This document shows, one piece after another, positions 1 through 10,709 of a stretch of DNA of 64,000 nt (positions are counted from its first letter, which is position 1; the number at the start of each line of letters is the position of its first letter). The position numbers and the translations under genes are program-made. The notes under the pieces are model-generated. The model had not been told where the DNA came from, did not search any database, and saw nothing but the letters and a program-made list of their open reading frames with translations. The stretch is from Micromonospora kangleipakensis (GTDB lineage: Bacteria > Actinomycetota > Actinomycetes > Mycobacteriales > Micromonosporaceae): contig NZ_SHLD01000001.1 in the NCBI RefSeq assembly GCF_004217615.1, positions 6,014,001-6,078,000 on the forward strand, in the 5' to 3' direction.

Positions 1-158
1 AGGCCCCACAGGTCGGCGAAGTAGGAGCTGAGCCGGCTGCGCAGGTTCTTCGCCTTGCCGACGTAGATGACCTGGCCGGTGCCGTCGCGGAACCGGTAGA
101 CCCCTGGCGACTCCGGGATGGTGCCGGGCGCGGGACGGTACGTCGACGGATCAGCCAC
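1..158 (-). CDS. uvrC: UvrABC system protein C, N-terminal fragment
   Basis: This is the first 52 or so residues of excinuclease UvrC, which makes both incisions around a DNA lesion once UvrA and UvrB have marked it. The visible part is the start of the GIY-YIG nuclease domain: a PGVYRF segment is followed by [18 protein letters not shown]. This is the family's N-terminal catalytic module with the conserved Tyr, Lys and Arg. The start is a GTG at 156-158 that opens [16 protein letters not shown] hexamer lies exactly six bases before it, so the message is probably leaderless. The gene continues beyond the left edge of the window. Identification is confident despite the short length. Confidence 0.9.
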   Translation of the reverse strand, partial: MADPSTYRPAPGTIPESPGVYRFRDGTGQVIYVGKAKNLRSRLSSYFADLWG

Positions 159-164
159 CCACCA

Positions 165-170
165 AGCCTA
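165..170 (-). promoter_or_regulatory. Candidate -10 element of uvrC, leaderless
   Basis: TAGGCT on the minus strand fits the actinobacterial -10 pattern TANNNT. It ends six bases before the GTG of uvrC, so transcription should begin at or next to the start codon. No good -35 hexamer is visible. Confidence 0.4.
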
Positions 171-202
171 ATCCGCCCCTCCGACACCCTCCCCCACCCG
201 CC

Positions 203-270
203 ACTCCGTTGATCATGAAGTTGCCGGCAGTCTGGATCTCCTCCACTGCCGCCAACCTCATGATCGACGA
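203..270. repeat. Dispersed imperfect palindrome, copy 1
   Basis: Arms at 208-231 and 245-268 pair at 21 of 24 positions around a 13-base loop. The outer arm begins GTTGATCATGAAGTTG. A related palindrome lies at 18446-18512, and both are preceded by CTCC. It sits between the start of uvrC and the stop of the first Rieske gene. It has no T-run, so it is not a classical intrinsic terminator. It is more like a REP-type or RNA-hairpin repeat family. Confidence 0.65.
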
Positions 271-279
271 TGCCGGGGG

Positions 280-762
280 TCAGGCGAGGGAGATGTGGTC
301 GCCCTGGACCTTGATCTCCTTGGGCGGCAGGGGCCTGGTCGCCGGGCCCTGCTTGACCGATCCGTCGGTGATCGAGTACTTGCTGCCGTGGCAGGTGCAG
401 TTGATCGTGCCGCCGTCGATGTTCGACACCGGGCAGTTCTGGTGGGTGCAGATCGGATCGAAGGCCTTGAACTCCCCCGGGTTCGGCTGGGTGATCACCA
501 CACCCTGGGCGGCGTAGATGGCGCCCCCGCCGACCGGGATGTCCGCGGTCCTGGCGATCGATGCCGCACCCTGCCGGTCGCCACCCTCGGCGTCACCAGC
601 CGTCGCCCCCGGGCCACCGCTGGTTGGCGCGGTGGCGCCGTCGCCGGAGTCGTCGCCGCCGCAGGCTGCCAAGAGCACCGATGCTCCCACCGCCCCGGCG
701 CCCGCGAGCAGCGCCCGCCGGGTCTGCGTACCGGGTCCGGTCAATACCTGATCGTCACTCAT
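280..762 (-). CDS. Rieske (2Fe-2S) TAT lipoprotein, copy A
   Basis: A 160-residue exported Rieske protein that should carry a 2Fe-2S cluster and act in electron transfer on the outer face of the membrane. Residues 15-16 are a twin-arginine pair. They are followed by a hydrophobic stretch and a lipobox ending at Cys34, so it is probably TAT-exported and lipid-anchored. A low-complexity Gly/Ala/Asp linker runs from 35 to about 70. The Rieske motifs are CTHQNC at 105-110 and CTCH at 122-125. These supply the two Cys and two His ligands plus a disulfide pair. Its neighbour at 1079-1561 has the same length and motif positions, so the two arose by tandem duplication. There is no oxygenase or cytochrome bc partner nearby, and the redox partner is unknown. 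The ATG at 760-762 is preceded by a GGCCGGAG ribosome site. Confidence 0.88.
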   Translation of the reverse strand: MSDDQVLTGPGTQTRRALLAGAGAVGASVLLAACGGDDSGDGATAPTSGGPGATAGDAEGGDRQGAASIARTADIPVGGGAIYAAQGVVITQPNPGEFKAFDPICTHQNCPVSNIDGGTINCTCHGSKYSITDGSVKQGPATRPLPPKEIKVQGDHISLA

Positions 763-1078
763 CTCCGGCCTCTCTGCGTCGACTGCCACCGCCGGTCGCG
801 ATCGGCGGCCACGCCCCTGCACACGCAACACCGTGCCGGACGGTTCACCCAAGGACAAGGTGGGTGTCGGCTCGAGCGGACACCCATGACGTCCCGTAAC
901 GCGCTTGAGCACTATGACCCGGCACTCCGGGCGGAGGGGACCCGCCGCCCCGCGCCAGCCGCACGGCCCCGAGCACCAGCCGGGCGGCTGGTGGGGTGGG
1001 CGCCGGTCGGGTGGGCTCTGGCCGGGCGGGGCGCAGGCCGGAACGAGACGGACGGGGGCCGGAACTGGGCGGCGCGGG
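763..1078. other. Non-coding spacer between the Rieske genes
   Basis: A 316-base stretch without a credible gene. It holds the upstream region of Rieske copy A, including a GGGTGAACCGTC word on the minus strand (plus-strand complement at 839-850) that is also found upstream of copy B. The remainder, about 900-1078, is GC-rich with no motif I recognise. Confidence 0.5.
839..850 (-). promoter_or_regulatory. Shared upstream element of the Rieske pair, copy A
   Basis: GGGTGAACCGTC on the minus strand lies 77 bases upstream of the ATG. The same word occurs 71 bases upstream of Rieske copy B, and both are followed at similar spacing by GCGTG and CAGG. A conserved GTGAACCG resembles the -35 half of an extracytoplasmic-function sigma factor promoter, but the -10 half is not clear. 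Confidence 0.35.
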
Positions 1079-1561
1079 TCAGGCCAGGGAGATCTGGTCG
1101 CCGGTGACCTTGATCTCCCTGGGCGGGAGCGGCCGCTTGGCCGGGGGCGTCTTGACCGAGCCGTCGACGATGGAGAACTTGCTGCCGTGGCAGAGGCAGT
1201 CGATCGTGCCGCCCTCGACGCGTGAAACCGTGCAGTTCTGGTGGGTGCAGATCGCACTGAAGCTCTTGAATTCACCCTGATTCGGCTGCGTGACCACGAC
1301 GCCCTGGTCGGCGAAGATCTTGCCGCCACCGACCGGGATGTCGGTGGTCTTGGCCAGCGGCCGGCCGGCCGCCGGATCGCCGCCGCCGGTGCTCGTGGGG
1401 GTGGGGCTGGCGGTGACGGTGGTTGGGGGGGCGGCGGCGTCGGAGTCGTCGTCGTCGCCGCAGGCGGCCAGGACCGCCGCCACGCCGACCGCGCCCGCAC
1501 CGGTGAGCAGGGCCCGACGGCTCTGCGTACCGGGCTCGGTGCTCACCTGATCCTCGCTCAT
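1079..1561 (-). CDS. Rieske (2Fe-2S) TAT lipoprotein, copy B
   Basis: A second 160-residue Rieske protein that aligns end to end with its downstream neighbour without gaps. It has RR at 15-16, lipobox Cys34, CTHQNC at 105-110 and CLCH at 122-125. The C-terminus (RPLPPREIKVTGDQISLA) is nearly identical to copy A. The linker differs most: Asp/Thr/Pro-rich here, Gly-rich in copy A. The role should likewise be electron transfer at the cell surface. The ATG at 1559-1561 follows a GAGGGGCGAGGC purine-rich stretch. It could be functionally redundant with copy A or be tuned to a different potential, since the residue after CTHQNC and the residue inside CxCH differ (T and L here, P and T in copy A). 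Confidence 0.88.
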   Translation of the reverse strand: MSEDQVSTEPGTQSRRALLTGAGAVGVAAVLAACGDDDDSDAAAPPTTVTASPTPTSTGGGDPAAGRPLAKTTDIPVGGGKIFADQGVVVTQPNQGEFKSFSAICTHQNCTVSRVEGGTIDCLCHGSKFSIVDGSVKTPPAKRPLPPREIKVTGDQISLA

Positions 1562-1631
1562 GCCTCGCCCCTCTCTGCCGCCGCGCCCGTCATTCGCGGT
1601 CACGTTCCTGCACGCAGAGACCACTCTGTCA

Positions 1632-1643
1632 GACGGTTCACCC
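1632..1643 (-). promoter_or_regulatory. Shared upstream element of the Rieske pair, copy B
   Basis: GGGTGAACCGTC on the minus strand, matching the element upstream of copy A and again followed by GCGTGCAGG. The duplication therefore included the promoter region. Confidence 0.35.
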
Positions 1644-1705
1644 GGTTTGCGGGGATTCGGGCCGGCCACGACCGGGCCGGTCACCCCACCGTGGAGGCGA
1701 GGAGG

Positions 1706-4648
<2,943 letters not shown>

Positions 4649-4843
4649 GGTCCGTGTACTCCCGGAAGAAGAAAGTGGGGCGGATCTGTCCGCTCCGAAC
4701 GAGGTCTGAGCGGTTTACGGGCGCAGAAGAGACGCCTCGGCAACTTTAGCCCCGAGGTACGACAACATTCCGCGCCCGCACATTCCCCCAGCTCACACCG
4801 GTCACGCCGGCCCGGTCCGGGCCGGCGTGCGCCGCTGACCGGG

Positions 4844-5923
4844 TCAGAATCCGCCCGGCGCCGGGGGCGGTGCCGGACGCCCCGTCCGCCGTCGGCCACC
4901 GCGCCAGCCGCCACGACGGTCGGCGGCGAGCCGGACCTCCCGGCGGCGGCTCTCGAAGGCCACCTCCCGCTGCAGCCGGCGCCAGCTCTCCCAGCGCCGC
5001 GTCGGCAGCTCCCCGGTCTCCAACGCCTCCCGCACGGCGCAGGCGGGCTCGCCGTCGTGCGCGCAGTCCGCGTACCGGCAGCCGGCGGCGAGCTCGACGA
5101 TGTCGGCGAAGGCCCGATCCAGGCCGGCCGACCCGTCCAGCAGGCCCACCGCCCGGACTCCCGGGGTGTCCACCACCGCGCCCGCGTGCGGGAGCGGCAC
5201 CAGCGCCCGCCAGGTGGTGGTGTGCCGGCCCTTGCCGTCGACCCGGCGGATCGCCTGGGTCGGCATGACGACGGCGCCGGCGAGGGCGTTCACCAGACTC
5301 GACTTGCCGGCCCCGGAGGGCCCGAGCAGGCCGAGCGTCCGCCCGGGGGCGACGAACGGGCGCAGCGGGTCGAGCCCTAGGCCCTGTTCGGCGCTGACCG
5401 GCAGCACCGGCACCCCGGGCGCCACGGCGGCGAGCTGGCGGGCGAGCGCGGCCGGGTCGGCGGCCAGGTCGACCTTGGTCAGCACGATCAGGGGCCGGGC
5501 CCCGGACTCGTGGACCAGGGAGAGCGCCCGCTCGATCCGGCCGACGTCGGGCGCCGGGTGCACCGGCTCGACGACCGCGGCGGCGTCGAGGTTGGCGGCG
5601 AGCACCTGCCCGCTGGCGTCCTTGCCGGCGGTGCGGCGGACCAGCGCGGTGCGCCGCGGCAGCACCACCTCGACGGTCCGCCGGCGGTCCGGCCAGGTGC
5701 CGACCAGCACCCAGTCGCCCGCGCAGGGCAGCGCGCCCGGGTCCCGGGCGGCGGCGGCGAGGACCCCGCCGCCCAGGCTGGCCCGGACCGGGCCGTCGGC
5801 GCAGAGCACGGTGCAGACCCCACGGTCGACCCGGGCCACCCGGCCCGGACGGTGGTCGCTGCCCCGTCGTACGTGTGCCGCCCATCCGGCGTCCCAGCCG
5901 AGGGCGGTCAGATCGATGGTCAT
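4844..5923 (-). CDS. rsgA: Ribosome small subunit-dependent GTPase A
   Basis: A 359-residue circularly permuted GTPase that helps mature the 30S ribosomal subunit. An N-terminal OB-fold-like region is followed by the G-motifs in permuted order: G4 TKVD at 149-152, then G1 GPSGAGKSS at 201-209, then G3 DTPG near 263. This order is diagnostic of the YjeQ/RsgA family. The C-terminal zinc site is CRYADC followed by H and a further C. An Arg/Gly-rich tail follows. I chose the ATG at 5921-5923, because a GAGG lies five bases upstream and it opens MTIDLTALGW. A start 30 bases further upstream is also open. Confidence 0.94.
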   Translation of the reverse strand: MTIDLTALGWDAGWAAHVRRGSDHRPGRVARVDRGVCTVLCADGPVRASLGGGVLAAAARDPGALPCAGDWVLVGTWPDRRRTVEVVLPRRTALVRRTAGKDASGQVLAANLDAAAVVEPVHPAPDVGRIERALSLVHESGARPLIVLTKVDLAADPAALARQLAAVAPGVPVLPVSAEQGLGLDPLRPFVAPGRTLGLLGPSGAGKSSLVNALAGAVVMPTQAIRRVDGKGRHTTTWRALVPLPHAGAVVDTPGVRAVGLLDGSAGLDRAFADIVELAAGCRYADCAHDGEPACAVREALETGELPTRRWESWRRLQREVAFESRRREVRLAADRRGGWRGGRRRTGRPAPPPAPGGF

Positions 5924-6090
5924 GGCATCCTCATCGGTGTCGAGGCGGTACATGGCGGAACACGCGTGCTACGACCGGCATGCTCACCACCTCCACTCCG
6001 TCGTCCCGGTGCCGCGTTCGAAGCCGACGGTAGGGCGCGGACCGACGCGCCGAAAGCGATTTCCCCGGCGACGCCGGCGCGCCGGACCGC

Positions 6091-6096
6091 TAGGGT
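6091..6096 (+). promoter_or_regulatory. Candidate -10 element, leaderless
   Basis: TAGGGT lies six bases before the GTG at 6103. This spacing puts the transcription start at the start codon. Confidence 0.45.
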
Positions 6097-6102
6097 CGAT
6101 GG

Positions 6103-6819
6103 GTGACCAGCGATCCCCTGTTGCTGACCGGCGAGCTGGACGACGCGATGACGCGGCTGCTGCGTACCGCGGCGGCCTTCGACGCCGCGGACGTCGCCGC
6201 CGCCTCCCTGCTCCCGGGCTGGACCCGGGGGCACGTGCTGACCCACCTGGCCCGCAACGCCGACGGCTTCGTCAACCTGTTCACCGCCGCCCGCACCGGC
6301 GAGCGGATCCCGATGTACGCCAGCGCGGACGCCCGCACCGCGGACATCGAGGCCGGCGCCGGTCGCCCGCCCGCCGCCCTTCTGGACGACCTGCGTCGCA
6401 GCTCGGAGCGGTTCACCGAGGCGGTCGACGCGATGCCGGTCGAGGCGTGGGGGGCGACCGTCGAGACGCGGCGCGGCCCGTGGCCGGCGGCGTTGCTGGT
6501 CTGGGGCCGGCTCCGCGAGATCGAGGTGCACCACGTGGACCTGGCCGCCGGCTACCGGCCGGCCGACTGGCCGGAGGCGTTCGGCCAGCGGCTGCTGCAC
6601 GAGGTGGCCACCGGGCTGGCCGGCCGGCCCGACGCGCCGGCCATGGTGCTGCGCTTCGACGGCGTCCGCCACAAGCTCGTCGTCGGCGACCCCGAGGGGG
6701 CGCCCACGATCACCGCCCCCGCGCCCGAACTCGCCGCCTGGCTGATCGGCCGGAGCGCGGGCGAGGTGCTCACCGTCACCCCCGACGGTCCCCTGCCGAC
6801 TCCACCGGAATGGATATAG
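6103..6819 (+). CDS. Maleylpyruvate isomerase-family mycothiol-dependent enzyme
   Basis: A 238-residue protein of the DinB-like MDMPI family, whose characterised members use mycothiol to isomerise maleylpyruvate. The N-terminal helical bundle carries the family hallmark WTRGHVLTHLARNADGF (residues 40-56). The second metal or cofactor motif is EVHHVDLAAGY near residues 145-155. A C-terminal SCP2-like region (VMVLRFDG-type through TVTPDG) follows. Use of mycothiol is consistent with an actinobacterium. The true substrate cannot be read from sequence, because most paralogues in these genomes are uncharacterised. It starts at GTG 6103, directly behind a -10 hexamer. The MBL-fold gene follows eight bases later and is likely co-transcribed. 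Confidence 0.82.
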   Translation: MTSDPLLLTGELDDAMTRLLRTAAAFDAADVAAASLLPGWTRGHVLTHLARNADGFVNLFTAARTGERIPMYASADARTADIEAGAGRPPAALLDDLRRSSERFTEAVDAMPVEAWGATVETRRGPWPAALLVWGRLREIEVHHVDLAAGYRPADWPEAFGQRLLHEVATGLAGRPDAPAMVLRFDGVRHKLVVGDPEGAPTITAPAPELAAWLIGRSAGEVLTVTPDGPLPTPPEWI

Positions 6820-6826
6820 AGACGCC

Positions 6827-7480
6827 ATGACCTACAGCGGAGACGTCACCCCCGGCGGCGCGCCGGCGGTGCGTGAGCTCGACCGGCTCACCATCACCAA
6901 GATGTCGGTGGGGCCGATGGACAACAACGCCTACCTGCTGCGCTGCCGGGACACCGGCGAGCAGGTGCTGATCGACGCCGCCAACGAGGCGCCCCGGCTC
7001 CTCGAACTGGTCGGCGACGGCGGGCTGGCCGCGGTGGTCACCACCCACCGGCACATGGACCACTGGGTGGCGCTGGAGGAGGTGGTCGCCAAGACCGGCG
7101 CCCGCCCGCTGGTGCACGCCGACGACGCCGACGGGCTGCCGATCGAGACGGAGACGCTCACCGAGGGCGACACCGTCGCGGTCGGTGACTGCGCGCTGGA
7201 GGTCGTCCACCTCAAGGGGCACACCCCCGGCTCGATCGCGCTGCTCTACCGCGACCCGGCCGGCATTCCGCACCTGTTCACCGGCGACAGCCTCTTCCCC
7301 GGCGGGGTCGGCAACACCGACAAGGACCCGGAGCGGTTCGGGCAGCTCGTCGACGACGTCGAGCACAAGCTCTTCGACCGGCTGCCGGACGAGACCTGGT
7401 TCTACCCGGGCCACGGCAAGGACAGCACCCTCGGCGCGGAGCGGGCCTCGCTGCCGCAGTGGCGCGCCCGCGGCTGGTGA
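6827..7480 (+). CDS. MBL-fold metallo-hydrolase, glyoxalase II-like
   Basis: A 217-residue metallo-beta-lactamase-fold hydrolase. The metal motif THRHMDHW places His74, His76, Asp78 and His79. Later ligands are HTPGS (His around 130), a GDSLFPGGVG segment with the bridging Asp, and a C-terminal GHGKDS His. This is the glyoxalase II-like layout, so thioester or lactone hydrolysis is likely, perhaps of a mycothiol conjugate given the upstream gene. M. tuberculosis has a similar protein next to uvrA, which supports conserved synteny. ATG 6827 follows the previous stop by seven bases. Substrate is not determined. Confidence 0.85.
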   Translation: MTYSGDVTPGGAPAVRELDRLTITKMSVGPMDNNAYLLRCRDTGEQVLIDAANEAPRLLELVGDGGLAAVVTTHRHMDHWVALEEVVAKTGARPLVHADDADGLPIETETLTEGDTVAVGDCALEVVHLKGHTPGSIALLYRDPAGIPHLFTGDSLFPGGVGNTDKDPERFGQLVDDVEHKLFDRLPDETWFYPGHGKDSTLGAERASLPQWRARGW

Positions 7481-7485
7481 GTCCC

Positions 7486-7562
7486 CGGCCGGTGCGGGCC
7501 CGACCGTCCGCACCGGCCGCCGGTCCGACCCCGACGGTGGCCGCGCGCCGCGGCCACCGTCG
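7486..7562. terminator. Tandem hairpins between convergent genes
   Basis: Two perfect stems in a row: 12 bp (7486-7497 with 7508-7519) and 14 bp with a 3-base loop (7532-7545 with 7549-7562). They lie between the convergent MBL-fold and DedA genes and lack T-runs. This fits bidirectional termination of the high-GC type. Confidence 0.65.
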
Positions 7563-7585
7563 ACCCCCGTCGCCGGCGTCACCGG

Positions 7586-8209
7586 TCAGGCGGACGTGCC
7601 CACCCCGGCCAGCGCGCGGAGCCGGTGCCGGGTGCCGAGCAGCACCGGGCCGGCGAGCAGCAGGCCGACCGCCATCGTCAGCACCGTCGGGTTCGGCGCC
7701 CCGGGCAGCAGCCCGGTCAACGCCCGGGCCGCCGTGCCGAGAAGCACGTACAGGCCCGCCCAGGCCGTCGCGCCGAGCGCGGCGCAGACCGCGAACCGCC
7801 GGTACGACATCCGCAGCCCGCCCGCGGCCAGCGGCAGCAGCGCGTTGAACACCGGCAGGAACGGCGCCACCAGCACCATCCGGCCGCCGCCACGGCGCAG
7901 GATCACCTCGGCCGCCGCCCACCGTGACTCGCCGATCCAGCCGCCCACCCGGCTGCGCCGCAGCTGGTCGCCCCAGCGCCGGCCGGCGAGGAAGCTGAGC
8001 GACCAGCCGGCCAGGCAGCCGGCCACCACGGCCGCCACGGTCGCCAGCCCGGTCGCGGGCCGACCGGCGCCGACCGCGGCGAGGACCGCGGCGTCGCCGG
8101 GCACCAGCACCCCGAGCAGCGGTACGGCGTCGGCGAGCATGACCATGCCGAGCGTGCTCATCAGCAGGGCGGTGGGCAGCTCACCGAACTGGGCCAGCAG
8201 ATCCGTCAT
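7586..8209 (-). CDS. DedA family membrane protein
   Basis: A 207-residue integral membrane protein of the DedA/VTT superfamily, members of which act in lipid flipping or membrane homeostasis. It shows the family features PGDAAVLAAVG near residues 38-48, an R..G motif in the amphipathic loop (LAGRRWGDQ), and a conserved re-entrant segment PFLPVFNALLPLAAGGLRMSY. About five hydrophobic segments are visible. A second DedA-type protein lies at 14899-16359. The ATG at 8207-8209 is six bases after a TAGCGT hexamer, so it is probably leaderless. Transport substrate is not known. Confidence 0.82.
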   Translation of the reverse strand: MTDLLAQFGELPTALLMSTLGMVMLADAVPLLGVLVPGDAAVLAAVGAGRPATGLATVAAVVAGCLAGWSLSFLAGRRWGDQLRRSRVGGWIGESRWAAAEVILRRGGGRMVLVAPFLPVFNALLPLAAGGLRMSYRRFAVCAALGATAWAGLYVLLGTAARALTGLLPGAPNPTVLTMAVGLLLAGPVLLGTRHRLRALAGVGTSA

Positions 8210-8215
8210 GCCCGT

Positions 8216-8221
8216 ACGCTA
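8216..8221 (-). promoter_or_regulatory. Candidate -10 element of the DedA gene, leaderless
   Basis: TAGCGT on the minus strand, six bases before the ATG at 8209. Confidence 0.4.
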
Positions 8222-8309
8222 TGGCCGGCCGGCCGCCCCACACATCGGGTTCGATCCCCCACCGGCCCCTGATCCCGGCTCGGGGTCGACCCCGACCCGC
8301 CGCCGGAGG

Positions 8310-8999
8310 TCAGGCGGGGCGCAGCACCTGCACCCGACGCACCGGGGAGTCCACGGACGGCTCGGTGGTGGGCACCGGGTAATAGCTGGCCACCACCTCC
8401 AGCCGCCCCGTGGGCAGGTGCCCCCGGCCGGGGTCGCCGACCAGCACCTCGGCACCGCCGGCGGCGGCCCGCTGCAGGAACGGCAGCACCCGTTCGGCCA
8501 GCGCCGCGTCGTAGAGGATGTCCCCGGCCACCAGCAGGTCCGCGGTCACCGTGGAGTCGAGCAGGTCGTCGGCGCTGACGGTGACGAGCACCCGGTTGGC
8601 CCGCGCGTTGACGGTGACCGCCGCGACGGCGTACGGGTCGATGTCGTTGGCGACCACCTGGTCGGCGCCGGCGAGCGCGGCGGCGATCGCCACCAGCCCC
8701 GACCCGGCGGCCAGGTCGAGCACCCGGCGGCCCGCGACCAGCTCGGGGTGGTCGAGCAGGTGGCGGGCCAGGGCCTGGCCACCGGCCCAGGCGGAGGCCC
8801 AGAACGGCGGCGGCAGCGGATGGCCGGCGGCCGCCTCCATCCGGGCCCACCAGACGATCGCGTCCTCGGCCAGGTGCAGCCGCACCTCGGGCACGAACGG
8901 GGTCTCCACCAGCCGGAGCCGGTCCAGCCCGGAGCCGGGCACGGTGATCTCCCGTTCCAGGTCGGCCAGCGCCGTGCGATCCCTCACCGGGGCAAGCAT
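8310..8999 (-). CDS. Class I SAM-dependent methyltransferase (protein lysine MTase-like)
   Basis: A methyltransferase of about 229 residues resembling the nicotinamide N-methyltransferase-like / ETFB lysine methyltransferase group. Hallmarks are the [22 protein letters not shown] segment and motif [20 protein letters not shown]. The post-I acidic ND ([10 protein letters not shown]) and the [10 protein letters not shown] motif also fit; the last corresponds to the (D/N)xxY-type active-site region of this group. I prefer the ATG at 8997-8999 (MLAPVRDRT). An upstream start at 9035 is possible but adds twelve residues without family similarity. Substrate unknown. No operon partner is obvious. Confidence 0.75.
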   Translation of the reverse strand: MLAPVRDRTALADLEREITVPGSGLDRLRLVETPFVPEVRLHLAEDAIVWWARMEAAAGHPLPPPFWASAWAGGQALARHLLDHPELVAGRRVLDLAAGSGLVAIAAALAGADQVVANDIDPYAVAAVTVNARANRVLVTVSADDLLDSTVTADLLVAGDILYDAALAERVLPFLQRAAAGGAEVLVGDPGRGHLPTGRLEVVASYYPVPTTEPSVDSPVRRVQVLRPA

Positions 9000-9169
9000 G
9001 CCCCTGGTCGGTCCGGACCGGGTGGCTTTTCCCACTCCGCGCGGATTCCCTGAGGCGCGCCGGCACTTCCGGCAGCGAATCGCGCTCCGGGCGGCTACTG
9101 TCAGGGAGGTACAGGGCGATCATCGGCCGCGCGGTCGGTGCTCACCCGCTTTGAACAGGGAGAGATTGC

Positions 9170-9373
9170 ATGGCAACCGGCACGGTCAAGTGGTTCAACT
9201 CGGAAAAGGGCTTCGGCTTCATCGAGCAGGACGGCGGAGGCCCGGACGTGTTCGTCCACTATTCGGCCATCGCGAGTAGCGGTTACCGGGAACTCAACGA
9301 GGGCCAGAAGGTCGAGTTCGAGGTGACCCAGGGGCAGAAGGGGCCGCAGGCGGACAACGTCCGTCCCATGTAG
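9170..9373 (+). CDS. cspA: Cold-shock protein
   Basis: A 67-residue single cold-shock domain protein that binds single-stranded nucleic acid and acts as an RNA chaperone. RNP1 is KGFGFI (13-18) and RNP2 is DVFVHY (26-31). The length is the full family length. An AGGGAGAG ribosome site lies five bases before the ATG. The gene stands alone, with a strong hairpin immediately downstream. Confidence 0.96.
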   Translation: MATGTVKWFNSEKGFGFIEQDGGGPDVFVHYSAIASSGYRELNEGQKVEFEVTQGQKGPQADNVRPM

Positions 9374-9385
9374 CTCCGTGCCGGT

Positions 9386-9412
9386 GGCGGCGGTCGGTAT
9401 CCGACCGCCGCC
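9386..9412. terminator. Hairpin terminator between cspA and the MFS gene
   Basis: Perfect 12-bp stem (9386-9397 with 9401-9412) and a TAT loop, in the gap between two convergent genes. No T-run follows on either strand. Confidence 0.65.
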
Positions 9413-9422
9413 GCAGCGCATC

Positions 9423-10709
9423 TCAGGCCGGTTCCGGCGCCGCCGGCAGGTCGCGTCGCCGCCGCAGCGGCCCGACCAGCAGGATCAGCGGGGTCAGCGC
9501 CAACCAACCGGTCATCACCCAGATCGCCCGGCCCGGCCCGTACGCGGCGCCCAGTGCCCCGGCCAGCACGGCCGCCAGCGGGATCGTCCCGAAGTTGAGC
9601 AGCTGCATGCTGACCGTCACCCGGCCGAGCAGCGCCTGCGGGGCGTACGTCTGCCGGAAGCTGCCCTTCACGACGTTGCCCACGCTGACGGCGAGGCTGA
9701 CCGCGACTCCGCCGAGGAGCAGCCAGACCATCCCGAGGCCCGGCCCGGCGAGCGGGATGAGCAGGGCGGGTGGCCCGCTGACCAGGGCGGCCAGCAGCAG
9801 CGCGCGGGCGGTGCCGACCCGGCGGGCGACGGTCGTGGCGATGGTCGCGCCGACGATGCCGCCCAGGCTGGCCAGGCCGATCAGCAGCCCGACCAGGCCG
9901 GGCGGCAGCCCCGCCGAGCGGACCAGGAAGACCACCAGGACGGCCTGGTAGCCGGTGAGCCCGATGTTGCTGGCGGCCCCGAAGAGGGTCAGCACCCGTA
10001 GGTAGGGATCCCGGGCGACGAAGCGGATCCCGACCGCCACCTCCCGGCGCAGCGACGGCGGCCCGTCGAGGCGGGGCGCCGGGCGCTCCACCGCGCGGAT
10101 GCGGCCCAGGCAGGCCGCGGAGACGAGGAAGCTCAGCGCGTCGAGCAGCAGGGCGGTGACCGCCCCGGCGAGCTGGGCGACCAGGCCGGCCAGCCCCGGA
10201 CCGACGACGTAGCTCGCGGTCTGCGTGGCCTGCAGCTTCGCGTTGGCCTCCGGCACCTCCTCCGGCCGGAGCAGGGTCGGCAGGTACGCCTGGTCGGCGG
10301 TCTCGAAGAAGACCCGCGCCAGGCCCCCGCCGAGCGCCACGGCCAGCAGCTGGCCGATGGTGAGCGCCCCGAGGACGGCGGCCACCGGGACGCTGAGGAA
10401 GAGCACGGCCGACGCCAGGTCGCAGACGATCATCACCGGGCGGCGGGGCAGCCGGTCGACCCAGGCTCCGGCCGGCAGGCCGACCAGCAGCCAGGGCAGC
10501 CAGGCCGCGGCGGTGAGCACCGCGACCTGGAAGGTGGTCGCGTCCAGCACGGCCAGCGCGACCAGCGGCAACGCCACCGTCGTCACGTTGCTGCCGACGC
10601 TGCTCACGGCCTGCGCGGTCCAGAGCAGCCGGAAGTCCCGGTGCCGGAACAGCCCGCCGCGCGGGCGTACCGGCGGATCGGGCACCCGGTTCGTGGTCGC
10701 GGTGCTCAC
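9423..10709 (-). CDS. MFS transporter (EntS/enterobactin-exporter-like)
   Basis: A 428-residue major facilitator superfamily protein with about twelve hydrophobic segments. The N-terminal FRHRDFRLLWTAQAVSSVGSNVTTVALPLVAL is typical of the MFS_3/EntS group of drug or siderophore exporters. The loop 2-3 motif region reads AGAWVDRLPRRPVM. The start is a GTG at 10707-10709 whose first four bases overlap the stop of the ArsR-type gene, so the two form a translationally coupled operon. It is presumably de-repressed when the ArsR regulator binds its ligand. The substrate cannot be inferred. Confidence 0.85.
   Translation of the reverse strand: MSTATTNRVPDPPVRPRGGLFRHRDFRLLWTAQAVSSVGSNVTTVALPLVALAVLDATTFQVAVLTAAAWLPWLLVGLPAGAWVDRLPRRPVMIVCDLASAVLFLSVPVAAVLGALTIGQLLAVALGGGLARVFFETADQAYLPTLLRPEEVPEANAKLQATQTASYVVGPGLAGLVAQLAGAVTALLLDALSFLVSAACLGRIRAVERPAPRLDGPPSLRREVAVGIRFVARDPYLRVLTLFGAASNIGLTGYQAVLVVFLVRSAGLPPGLVGLLIGLASLGGIVGATIATTVARRVGTARALLLAALVSGPPALLIPLAGPGLGMVWLLLGGVAVSLAVSVGNVVKGSFRQTYAPQALLGRVTVSMQLLNFGTIPLAAVLAGALGAAYGPGRAIWVMTGWLALTPLILLVGPLRRRRDLPAAPEPA

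Noticed and set aside
4680..4700. A GAAC-N4-TCTG word upstream of uvrA as a possible LexA box.
   Set aside because: The second half site deviates at two positions from GTTC, and similar words would occur by chance. SOS control of uvrA cannot be claimed.
8240..8262. A GGGTTCGATCCCC-like T-arm suggesting a tRNA.
   Set aside because: The T-stem does not pair fully, and no acceptor, D or anticodon arms can be fitted. It lies too close to the DedA start.
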